A program made the position numbers and the translations under genes. A DNA stretch of 6,043 nt from JBOHWJ01 sp050736615 (GTDB lineage: Bacteria; Desulfobacterota; Binatia; Binatales; Binataceae), in the NCBI GenBank assembly GCA_050736615.1, contig JBOHWL010000112.1, positions 1 through 6,043 of the forward strand, given 5' to 3'. Positions 1 to 5,551 of this stretch are shown here, in pieces (the stretch's first letter is position 1; each line of letters starts with the position of its first letter). The notes under the pieces were generated by a model that worked only from the letters and a program-made list of their open reading frames with translations, did no database searches and had not been told where the DNA came from.

Positions 1-235
1 AGCCGCTGGAGGCGGCCGGACATCCGGTCAGAAACCGGCCGCGCCGGCGCATGATGACGAGGCGGCGTTTGCCTTCGCCAAACGGGTCGGAAGAGCCGGG
101 GCGGGGTCGCGCGGCCAGCCGCCCGTCGGCGACGTAATTTACCGGCACGTTGGGTAAAGCGGCGCGCACCCGCGCGGCCATCGCGCTGGCGCGGCAGGCC
201 GCCTCGATGACTACGGTGTCGAGGTCAAATCTCAT
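1..235 (-). CDS. SPL-family (spore photoproduct lyase-like) radical SAM protein, N-terminal part only
   Basis: Reading leftward from the ATG at 235-233 gives 78 open codons that run off the window edge. The N-terminus follows the layout of spore photoproduct lyase relatives: a strand near residues 7-10 (TVVIE), a helix, the 'LPNVPVNYV' segment at 27-35, then the basic strand 'KRRLVIMRRRGRFLTGCP' at 56-73. In this family that strand leads into the CxxxCxxC iron-sulfur cluster loop, which lies beyond the window, so radical SAM chemistry is inferred and not seen. Such enzymes cleave S-adenosylmethionine to make a radical; characterised SPL reverses a UV thymine photoproduct in DNA, while many relatives have no proven substrate. 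The start overlaps the end of the upstream 180-residue gene by 11 nt, suggesting coupled translation. I see no strong Shine-Dalgarno sequence, only a GGCGGCGG run. Family assignment rests on recognising the N-terminal pattern. Confidence 0.8.
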   Translation of the reverse strand, partial: MRFDLDTVVIEAACRASAMAARVRAALPNVPVNYVADGRLAARPRPGSSDPFGEGKRRLVIMRRRGRFLTGCPAASSG

Positions 236-767
236 CGCCGCCGCCGCCGAGCATTTCAGAGATACGTTTCAACTCTGTCATCTTCTCGCGCAAAATCCCG
301 ATCAGGCGTTCGAGTTCGGTGCCACTATGCGCCGTGATCTCGATTCTGAGCTCATCCGAGCTTAAATTGTTGGGCGGCATAACGCTAATTGTGCGCGGCA
401 GGCCGAGTGACGCCACTTGCTCGCGAATACGCTCGAGCTGCCTGCGCAGGCGTGGGAAGCGAAGCTCCTTCAAGTGCTCCGCCAGCATGCGCGCACGGGC
501 GGGCGCCGAACCCGACCCGCGCAACACGCGTTGAATCCCAGGGCTGGCAAGAATCGCGCTGATCGGCTGATTATCCCGCACAGCGATTTCATCGAGCATT
601 TCGAAAATTGTTACGAATTGGGCTGTGCGCAAATTCATGGTCCGCGCGACATCATATAACGCCGTGCAGTCAGCCTCGGACAATTCGAGCCATCGTCCAA
701 CACAGGCGGTCGGCAGATGGCGCTCCGCGGCCCATGCCCGAACCTGCGCCTCGGTTTCAGCTAACAT
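225..767 (-). CDS. Conserved-looking hypothetical protein upstream of the SPL gene (180 aa)
   Basis: I do not recognise a named family. The protein looks soluble and mostly helical, with no signal peptide or membrane segment. The N-terminal half (about 1-75) is a set of helices with 'LSEADCTALYDVARTMNLR' near 29-47. A central basic stretch 'KELRFPRLRRQLERIREQV' at about 99-117 could be amphipathic or nucleic-acid-facing. After the linker 'SVMPPNNLSSDE' comes a short strand 'LRIEITAHS' and a final helix (about 151-171), then a GGGG tail. It reminds me of small ParB-like proteins, but I see no ParB box and do not claim that function. The ATG lies inside the end of the glycosyltransferase gene (7 nt overlap) and its own end overlaps the radical SAM start by 11 nt. 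It is therefore probably made together with the SPL-like enzyme and may be its partner (inference). Confidence 0.75.
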   Translation of the reverse strand: MLAETEAQVRAWAAERHLPTACVGRWLELSEADCTALYDVARTMNLRTAQFVTIFEMLDEIAVRDNQPISAILASPGIQRVLRGSGSAPARARMLAEHLKELRFPRLRRQLERIREQVASLGLPRTISVMPPNNLSSDELRIEITAHSGTELERLIGILREKMTELKRISEMLGGGGDEI

Positions 768-1723
768 GACAATGCGGCGCAGTCGTGCGATGTGGGGTTC
801 GCATGCACCACGAGAGCGCGGGTCGCGGCGAGCAGGGACGCATCAATCACCGCCGCGGGCACGGCCGGGGTTTGAAAAGCTTCGGCGCGTGCCGCCAGCA
901 TTGAGAAAAATGCCGCCTCCCGGGCGCGGTCGCGTCGGCGCAGACCTTTGGCATAGATTCGGCACTTTTGCGCCAGCACCTGGGCTACGGCCCGTCGCCG
1001 TACGGTAGTTAAATCCGCGCAAAGTAATTTTGCTAACGTCAGGATGCGAAAGCGGTCGAGTGCGGGAATCGTGGCCGATAATTGGCCGGGATGGCCGGCG
1101 CGCCGGATTACGTGAGTCTCGTCGAGCAGCCCGATCGGATGCGTTATCAGGATGCGCAACCATAAGTCGTAGTCTTCGGCCGCGCGCATAGCCTCGTCAA
1201 AGCCGCCCATCGCATGGAACAAATCGGTGCGTAGCATTACCGCCGAAGGGCTGACCAAACAGGTATGCAGCGAATCCAGAAAAATGTCGCCTCCACGCTT
1301 AAAATGGCGCCGGCCGGGATTCACGCGCGTCCCATCACGCAACCACAATTCTTGTGTTTGGCAAATCGCGTAATGCGGATTCACCCGCATGAACATGGTT
1401 TGACGCGTTAATTTGTCGAGCATCCAGCAATCGTCGGAATCAAGAAACGCCAGCAGCGGTGCCGACGCTTGCGCCGCTCCAGTGTTGCGGGCGGCCGCCA
1501 CACCGCGATTGGCGGTGCGAAAAAGCCGGATACGGCCCGGTGGTGCGGACGCGAGGCTCAACGCCAGCGTTTCCAACTCGGCGAAGGTGCCGTCGGTCGA
1601 ACCGTCGTCCACGACGATCAGTTCCAGTGGGACGTCTCGTTGGGCAAGCACGGACATTAGCGCCTCGCGCATCATCGCGCGGCGATTATAGGTCGGTACG
1701 ACGACACTTACCGCAGGCCTCAT
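761..1723 (-). CDS. Family 2 glycosyltransferase (GT-A fold), 320 aa
   Basis: This is a cytoplasmic glycosyltransferase that transfers a sugar from a nucleotide-sugar donor; the acceptor cannot be read from sequence. Visible GT2 landmarks are 'VVVPTYNRR' (7-15), the nucleotide-binding 'VVDDGSTDGT' (37-46), 'NRGVAAARNTG' (72-82), the metal-binding DxD motif within 'FLDSDD' (93-98), 'MGGFDE' (172-177) and the catalytic-base region 'AEDYDLWLR' (182-190). A following 'HPGQLSATIPALDRFRI' segment (211-227) and a basic helical tail complete the protein. There are no transmembrane helices. I chose the ATG at 1723-1721 because it puts the first beta-strand right at the N-terminus and lies 1 nt after the engB stop; an upstream in-frame ATG at 1789 would add 22 residues lying inside engB. 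No strong ribosome site is visible, consistent with coupling to engB. Its stop overlaps the next start by 7 nt. A role in surface polysaccharide is the usual guess but is not shown here. Confidence 0.93.
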   Translation of the reverse strand: MRPAVSVVVPTYNRRAMMREALMSVLAQRDVPLELIVVDDGSTDGTFAELETLALSLASAPPGRIRLFRTANRGVAAARNTGAAQASAPLLAFLDSDDCWMLDKLTRQTMFMRVNPHYAICQTQELWLRDGTRVNPGRRHFKRGGDIFLDSLHTCLVSPSAVMLRTDLFHAMGGFDEAMRAAEDYDLWLRILITHPIGLLDETHVIRRAGHPGQLSATIPALDRFRILTLAKLLCADLTTVRRRAVAQVLAQKCRIYAKGLRRRDRAREAAFFSMLAARAEAFQTPAVPAAVIDASLLAATRALVVHANPTSHDCAALSC

Positions 1724-1724
1724 G

Positions 1725-2327
1725 TTAATCGCGTCTTGTGTGGTCGCGCGGAGCGCGCCGTTCAGAGAAGCATTTCGCGATGCGCTCACGCAGATGCTCG
1801 ATACCTTCGCCGTTGAGGGTCGAGCACATAAGCGGCAACTCGCCGAGCGCGGCGAACTGGCGTAATGCTTCCGCGCGCTGCGAACGCTTTAGCTTGTCGG
1901 ATTTGGTGGCCACGACGATGAGTCCGACGCCGCGCTGTTTGAGCATCGCGGCAAGTTCAAGTTCTTCATCCGCTGGGCCGCGACGGGCGTCGATGAGCAA
2001 GACCAGCGCCGCCAAAGTCTCGCGCCGCGCAAGATAATCGTGCATCAATGCCGCTATTTGGCCCGCTTCCCGCCGTGGCATCCGCGCGTAGCCATAGCCT
2101 GGCATATCGACCAGCGCGAGATGATCGCCGCTGGTAAAGAAATTAAGCATCCGCGTCCGTCCGGGCGTTTTGCTGGTCCGGGCAAGATTACGCCGCGCGG
2201 TGAGCGCGTTGAGCAGCGAGCTTTTGCCCACGTTTGATCGCCCGGCAATGGCAATTTCGATTCGGTCCCATCGCGGACATGAAGTCAAAGCCGGTGCCGA
2301 ACTATGAAAATCCGCATCGAGCCGCAT
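1725..2327 (-). CDS. engB: Ribosome biogenesis GTP-binding protein EngB/YsxC/YihA (200 aa)
   Basis: EngB is a TRAFAC-class GTPase needed for late assembly of the large (50S) ribosomal subunit and is essential in many bacteria. All GTPase motifs are present in order: G1 'GRSNVGKSS' (29-37), the G2 region 'LARTSKTPGRT' (48-58), G3 'DMPGYG' (74-79), G4 'TKSD' (141-144) and G5 'CSTLNGEG' (168-175). The length matches the family (about 195-210 aa), and the short lead 'MRLDADFHSSA' before the first strand is normal for EngB, supporting the ATG at 2327-2325. The ribosome site is weak (AAG about 10 nt upstream). It lies 50 nt downstream of the amidohydrolase stop and 1 nt upstream of the glycosyltransferase ATG, so it probably belongs to the same transcript. 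The last 13 residues are charged and variable, as is common. Nothing suggests damage. Confidence 0.97.
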   Translation of the reverse strand: MRLDADFHSSAPALTSCPRWDRIEIAIAGRSNVGKSSLLNALTARRNLARTSKTPGRTRMLNFFTSGDHLALVDMPGYGYARMPRREAGQIAALMHDYLARRETLAALVLLIDARRGPADEELELAAMLKQRGVGLIVVATKSDKLKRSQRAEALRQFAALGELPLMCSTLNGEGIEHLRERIAKCFSERRAPRDHTRRD

Positions 2328-2377
2328 CGTGCCGATCTTACTCTGAGCGAGCTGCGCGCGAATCCATCTGATGCGGA

Positions 2378-3850
2378 TCAGGCAGCCAAGGTGGGCAGCA
2401 ATCGCGCAACCTCATGCTCGACCCGCGTCCCCTTGAAGAAATCCGGGTTCATTCCAGCGTGCAGCCTGACCGGATTGACGAAGACGAAATCGCGGAAATT
2501 CTCCGCGCTGATCAGGCCCCTTTCCACCAATTCATACGGTTCGGCCGCCGCGTCGCGCATATCCATCAGGTCACGATGCCCGATGTCGGAGCCCAGCACG
2601 ACATTGAGCTGCACGCCGAAGGGTATGCGCCTGCGCTCGAACGCCCAGACGGTAACCTGGTCATCACCTTCGCATCCGAAGAAAAAACTGGGGATGAAAC
2701 GGTCGCGGATATCGGACAGCCGCTCGATCCCGCACAATGCGAATTCGTCTAGGTCGGCGGGATTTTCGAACGAGCCCCACATTAAATCGGAGACCTCCTC
2801 ATGGCGCGTGGGAAAATTGGCGACAAAGCGCTCGTCACCATAGCGGCGGCAGAGGTCGCGGAAAAGTTCACGATCCAGATTGCCGGGGTCGAAGTTGCCA
2901 AGCACGTTGACGTTGTGCATCTTCCAGTGACCTATCAGGTCGCCGTAAAGCACGCGGGCCCAGCCGACGCCACCTTCCTGAAAGCAAAACTTAAGCTGCG
3001 GAAAGCGCCGGGTCACGCCGCCAAAAAAGAGCGCCTTGCAGACCGCTTCCGCAGTCGAGGCGAAATGGCCGATGTGATTGTGCATGAAATTGGAAATCGA
3101 GCCGCGAAAACCGATTCCGGTGCCTTTGGAATGGAAGGTCGGCGCGACTTTGAGCTCGGCGCATCGCGCCCACACTGGATCGTAATCGTACTCGCTATCG
3201 AGCCCATAGCAGTCGTACCAGCATAGCTGGCGGCTCAGTTCGGGCGCCTTGCGCGCGAGCGCTGGGATGGGCCGGCGCACATACGCCGGCATCACTATCG
3301 CTTTAAATCCCAGTTGCACGACCGCATGATCAAGTTCGGCCAGGGCTTCGGCCGGTGTATGCATCGGGATGGCGGCGACGGGCGTGAGCCGGTCCTGGCA
3401 TTCGTGAAAAATTTCCGCGTGATAACTGTTCAGCGCGTGGCAAGCCGCCCGCCGCACACCTTCCTCCCAGATATGGCTCAAATTGAGGCCGAGACTGGGA
3501 TAAATGATAGAGAAATCCAGCCCCATTTGATCAAGGCGCTCGCGCGCAAGCTTAGGCAGCGAGCTGGTGGCGCGATCAAGCGTATTTCTGGTCGGATGCG
3601 CCCACCAATTTGGCCGCGGGGTACGCGAATCCAAACGCTCGGCCGGCGTCATCCGGTTCCAGGCGAAAGAGAAGCCCGAGTCCGGTGTACGCTTGAAGCG
3701 CTCGATCATCGAAGCGCCTCCAAACTCGCGCAAATACTCAAAGTACACCGGTTCGAATTCGGCCGCATGCCCATCGCAATCAATGATCGGATGGTGCACG
3801 CGTGCCCGCGCCGCCGCACCCCGTGAAACGCTCCGATGCGCGGTTGTCAT
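2378..3850 (-). CDS. Metal-dependent amidohydrolase, Amidohydrolase_2 (PF04909-type) family, 490 aa
   Basis: The protein is a predicted TIM-barrel hydrolase or decarboxylase of the ACMSD-related amidohydrolase group; the substrate is unknown. Candidate metal and catalytic positions are 'DCDGH' at the end of strand 1 (24-28, with Asp26 where many relatives have the first His of HxH, and His28), 'PTFHSKG' with His240, 'HNHIGH' (257-262), 'FCFQEGG' (288-294) and 'LGSDIGH' with Asp422 (419-425). The C-terminal 'FVFVNPVRLHAGMNPDFF' (455-472) is typical of the roughly 400-500 residue members found in environmental proteobacteria and actinobacteria. There is no signal peptide, so it should act in the cytoplasm. 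I chose the ATG at 3850-3848 because AGGAGG lies 5 nt upstream; an in-frame ATG at 3901 would add 17 residues and has no such site. It follows a 376-nt non-coding leader and precedes engB by 50 nt. No frameshift or missing segment is seen. Confidence 0.9.
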   Translation of the reverse strand: MTTAHRSVSRGAAARARVHHPIIDCDGHAAEFEPVYFEYLREFGGASMIERFKRTPDSGFSFAWNRMTPAERLDSRTPRPNWWAHPTRNTLDRATSSLPKLARERLDQMGLDFSIIYPSLGLNLSHIWEEGVRRAACHALNSYHAEIFHECQDRLTPVAAIPMHTPAEALAELDHAVVQLGFKAIVMPAYVRRPIPALARKAPELSRQLCWYDCYGLDSEYDYDPVWARCAELKVAPTFHSKGTGIGFRGSISNFMHNHIGHFASTAEAVCKALFFGGVTRRFPQLKFCFQEGGVGWARVLYGDLIGHWKMHNVNVLGNFDPGNLDRELFRDLCRRYGDERFVANFPTRHEEVSDLMWGSFENPADLDEFALCGIERLSDIRDRFIPSFFFGCEGDDQVTVWAFERRRIPFGVQLNVVLGSDIGHRDLMDMRDAAAEPYELVERGLISAENFRDFVFVNPVRLHAGMNPDFFKGTRVEHEVARLLPTLAA

Positions 3851-3855
3851 GAAGG

Positions 3856-3861
3856 CCTCCT
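3856..3861 (-). promoter_or_regulatory. Strong Shine-Dalgarno site of the amidohydrolase
   Basis: The minus strand reads AGAGGAGGCCTTC then ATG, giving a consensus AGGAGG 5 nt from the start codon. It decides the start at 3850 over the upstream ATG at 3901. It is the strongest ribosome site in the window, which suggests that this gene begins a transcription unit. Confidence 0.85.
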
Positions 3862-3930
3862 CTGACTGAGGAACAACGGCGGACGTATGTCTTCGTCCCA
3901 CGAGTGCTCGCGGTCTATCGTGGCGGCGCT

Positions 3931-4089
3931 GACCTTACGGAACGGCGCTATTCGCATGAGCAGCGCAGGCCGTCTGAGCGCGAATTGATCGCTCGTGGCA
4001 GCCGCGCGGGCCGGAAATTCGTGAAGCGCACTTGCAATCAACACGCGAGCTTGCTGCTCGTCTCATCGCTGACCGACCTAACGAACGGC
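3931..4089. repeat. Pair of imperfect direct repeats, GACCTTACGGAACGGC / GACCTAACGAACGGC
   Basis: The copies are at 3931-3946 and 4075-4089, 144 nt apart. They match at 14 positions with one substitution and one indel. Both are preceded by CGCTGA or a near copy of it. They could be regulator-binding sites or chance similarity in GC-rich DNA; no neighbouring regulator gene is visible. Confidence 0.3.
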
Positions 4090-4189
4090 CACAAACTGCG
4101 TAGACTAGCAGACTTTGCGCACGTGGTCGCATACCGCCCATCTTATCTGCTGCGCGCGATCGTCGAGAGGCTCAGTACGCGTAACCGCT

Positions 4190-4215
4190 GAACAGTCCAA
4201 TACCGTACACTGTTC
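4190..4215. promoter_or_regulatory. Candidate operator: inverted repeat GAACAGT-N12-ACTGTTC
   Basis: Two perfect 7-nt arms (4190-4196 and 4209-4215) flank a 12-nt spacer. The arrangement is like a dimeric repressor site and too loosely spaced to be a good terminator; no T-run follows on either strand. It lies just downstream of the small ORF ending at 4227 and about 340 nt upstream of the amidohydrolase start. A function as operator is a guess. Confidence 0.2.
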
Positions 4216-4226
4216 CGACGGTTCGC

Positions 4227-4493
4227 TCAGTCCGAGTTGCGCTCTTTGGAATCTTGACGCAGCTCGCGGACTCGCGTGCTCGCTTCGCTCGAAGACTCGC
4301 TCCGCTGGCGGATGGATTCGCCTTCGACGCGCTCCGGCGCGATATAGCGGCCACTGGAGCGCAACAGCGCCGTCAGCTTGCGCGTCCCCGCGGGCACCAG
4401 ACCGCTGTCGGGCCAAATCGGTGGAGCGTTGGGTGATTCGGCGCGTGCCCGCGCCTCAGGACCCATTGGCGGTTGCTTTTTCGAGGATGACAT
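4227..4493 (-). CDS. Small Arg/Ser-rich ORF of unknown function overlapping the MuF-ART end (88 aa)
   Basis: I do not recognise this protein. From the ATG at 4493 it has 88 residues. A later ATG at 4466 (MGPEARAR...) would overlap the MuF-ART stop by only 11 nt and is an equally good start. The middle part 'PPIWPDSGLVPAGTRKLT' followed by 'LLRSSGRYIAPERV' looks protein-like. The last third (SESSSEASTRVRELRQDS) is encoded by the GCGGAGCGA-type repeat, so the original C-terminus may have been replaced by repeat DNA. The weak site GGAAGG lies 11 nt before the first ATG. Its place straight after a toxin-like gene is where an immunity gene could sit, but the composition gives no support for that. 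It may be a phage remnant or not be translated. Confidence 0.4.
   Translation of the reverse strand: MSSSKKQPPMGPEARARAESPNAPPIWPDSGLVPAGTRKLTALLRSSGRYIAPERVEGESIRQRSESSSEASTRVRELRQDSKERNSD
4251..4305 (-). repeat. GAGCGA-rich dispersed repeat, copy A
   Basis: On the minus strand this starts GCGGAGCGA (4305-4297) and continues through CGAGCACGCGAGTCCGCGAG to a GCGTCAAG end. A 27-nt core matches copy C (5944-5985) at 24 positions, in inverted orientation within the window, and the likeness continues weakly into the GCGT(T)CAAG end. It forms the 3' part of the small ORF at 4227-4493. Confidence 0.65.
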
Positions 4494-5339
4494 AAAGAAT
4501 ACGGCCTTCCCGCTTCACTGATATTACCTTGAAGCGCGCGTCTGGTTCAATCAGTAATTCTTTCTGGCGCGGACAGGCCGACAGCATTGACACGTCCCTG
4601 GCGCCGCCACCGCGAATTTCCGCAATCACGCCTTCCGGCGTCGCGAAACGTCCAGCCCGGTAGAGTACGCGGCTGGTGCTCCAGAAGGCGTCGCTTCAAC
4701 CGTCGCGCCTGGCACGTACTTGGCAAGCGCTGCGTCGATTGGCATGCGTACGCCGCGCCAGACCGTGTCGCCATAAACCGGCAGCTTCTGCATGAGCCGA
4801 TACAGCGCGTGCGCCTGGGCGGTGACCTCGCCGCGCCGCCACGGCGCGTTGATGTCGTCGGAATGGGCCGAATAATCCCAGCCGGCGCGCCATTCCGCGG
4901 GTGTCGCCACCTGCATCATCGCCCGCTTGATGCGCTGCACCTGCGCCCAACGGCCTTCGCTGAACGACGTGCGCAGAGTTGTGTCGTAGATGATGCCGAG
5001 CCGGCGCACGCTGCCGAGCTGCACTTCGCGCGTCTTGCCGGTCAGCGGGTCTTCCATTGGGCGCCGTCCGCACCATCCGCGCGCTTTCAGGATAGGCTCC
5101 AGCTTGGCGCGAAAATCCTTGAACGCGATCCCTTCGCCGACCGCCTGATCGACGACCTTGCGGATGTTTTCGAGCAAATCGGTCGTCATCGCCTTGGCGA
5201 CGGTGAACGCGCGCTGATGCTCTGACTGTCAGACGTCCCGATAGTCGAAGCCGCGCGCCAATCCCTTCTGGCGGAAGAATTTGACCGCCTGGTCGAACGG
5301 CAGCGCCTGAAACGCGAAATTATCGGGTACGTCAGCCAT
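4456..5339 (-). pseudogene. MuF-type phage head morphogenesis protein fused to an ADP-ribosyltransferase domain; in-frame stop and frameshift
   Basis: Restoring two lesions gives a 294-residue protein. Residues 1-36 (MADVPDNFAFQALPFDQAV...) are the usual MuF N-terminus, ending 'FDYRDV'. Codon 37 is TGA (5231-5229), where relatives have Trp (DVWQ.EH.RAFTVA). MuF-like sequence continues as 'EHQRAFTVAKAM' (40-51), a helical stretch, 'GWCGRRPMEDPLTGKTREVQ' and 'YDTTLRTSFSEGR' (118-130). Instead of the normal MuF C-terminal part (with motifs like 'DSRTRP.H'), an ART-like domain follows: 'YSAHSDDINAPWRRG' (156-170), the Arg motif 'TVWRGV' (192-197), 'YVPGATVEATP', then after a one-base frameshift (4684-4695) 'FWSTS' (219-223) and 'QKELLIEP' with a QxE pair (259-261). 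MuF proteins are minor capsid proteins, and toxin-tipped MuF proteins are known in temperate phages. An intact version could transfer ADP-ribose from NAD+ to a protein; the target is unknown. An in-frame TAA just upstream makes the ATG at 5339 the first possible start. As read, only broken pieces can be translated. Confidence 0.82.
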
Positions 5340-5365
5340 CGCTATCAGCGGCGCCTTTTATCTGC

Positions 5366-5455
5366 CCCTCCCCCATTTCATGGGGGAGGGTGAGGGTGGG
5401 GTGACTGCGCCTCCGCACCCCCTCTCTTATCTCCCCCGCGGGAAGCGCGGGGGAG
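5366..5455. repeat. Paired-hairpin (REP/BIME-like) intergenic repeat
   Basis: Hairpin 1 has perfect 11-nt arms, CCCTCCCCCAT (5366-5376) and ATGGGGGAGGG (5380-5390), with a TTC loop. Hairpin 2 has perfect 10-nt arms, CTCCCCCGCG (5431-5440) and CGCGGGGGAG (5446-5455), with a 5-nt loop. The spacer carries the GTGAGGGTGGGG / CGCACCCCCTCTC flanks typical of the two-hairpin repeats scattered between genes in many GC-rich proteobacteria. It sits between the portal fragment and the MuF start, where Mu-like phages normally have almost no gap, so it is probably a later insertion. Its effect on the downstream message could be structural or terminator-like. Confidence 0.8.
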
Positions 5456-5480
5456 AGGGCAATCAAAGATTTTTACTTTC

Positions 5481-5550
5481 TCGCTCCGCATTCGCTCCGC
5501 TCAATCATGTGCACGTCGCAGACTCCTTTGCTCGCTCCGCCTTCGGCTCC
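5481..5550 (-). repeat. GAGCGA-rich dispersed repeat, copy B (three GCGGAGCGA units)
   Basis: The minus strand holds GCGGAGCGA at 5540-5532, 5500-5492 and 5489-5481. The stretch GCGGAGCGAGCAAAGGAGTC (5540-5521) resembles copy C, matching about 17 of 20 bases over its CGAGCAAACGAGTCCGCGA part. It starts directly after the stop of the portal fragment and appears to be part of the DNA now separating the portal and MuF genes. Confidence 0.55.
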
Positions 5551-5551
5551 G

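Larger units (their letters stand above)
3862..4226 (-). other. Non-coding leader region upstream of the amidohydrolase
   Basis: About 365 nt without a credible gene. Open frames here are short, lack ribosome sites and show no family-like sequence. The region should hold the promoter for the leftward amidohydrolase-engB run, but I find no convincing -35/-10 pair. The best minus-strand match, TTGGAC and TACTGA 17 nt apart at about 4171-4200, is poor. Two imperfect direct repeats (3931-3946 and 4075-4089) and one inverted repeat (4190-4215) are the only structures that stand out. No tRNA or riboswitch pattern was seen. Confidence 0.55.

Noticed and set aside
1724..1789. Longer start for the glycosyltransferase (ATG at 1789)
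   Set aside because: The extra 22 residues overlap the engB coding region and precede the conserved first beta-strand of GT2 proteins. The ATG at 1723 follows the engB stop directly.
2304..2843. 179-codon plus-strand open frame
   Set aside because: It lies antisense to engB and the amidohydrolase, is Ser/Arg-rich low-quality sequence with no family motifs, and has no ribosome site.
3314..3826. 170-codon plus-strand open frame
   Set aside because: It is antisense to the well-supported amidohydrolase and is a GC-rich shadow frame without motifs.
4684..4698. Programmed -1 ribosomal frameshifting
   Set aside because: There is no X XXY YYZ slippery heptamer in the allowed 12-nt interval, and the gene has a second independent lesion at 5229-5231. 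Decay or sequence error is simpler.
4547..4774. 75-codon minus-strand frame inside the MuF-ART region
   Set aside because: This is the third frame of the region. It contains neither MuF nor ART motifs, which lie in the other two minus frames.
4587..5225. 212-codon plus-strand open frame
   Set aside because: It is the complement of the MuF-ART reading frames. The His/Arg-rich translation is typical of an antisense shadow.
5229..5231. TGA read as Trp (alternative genetic code)
   Set aside because: TGG is used for the other Trp codons of the gene, several genes in the window end in TGA, and the same gene also has a frameshift. It is kept only as a checkable alternative.
5366..5474. Rho-independent terminator at the paired hairpins
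   Set aside because: On the minus strand no T-run follows. On the plus strand a TTTTT (5470-5474) lies 14 nt after hairpin 2, but no plus-strand gene needs it. The two-hairpin form fits a dispersed repeat better.
5481..5550. CRISPR-like array from repeated GCGGAGCGA units
   Set aside because: The units are 9 nt, irregularly spaced and without uniform spacers.
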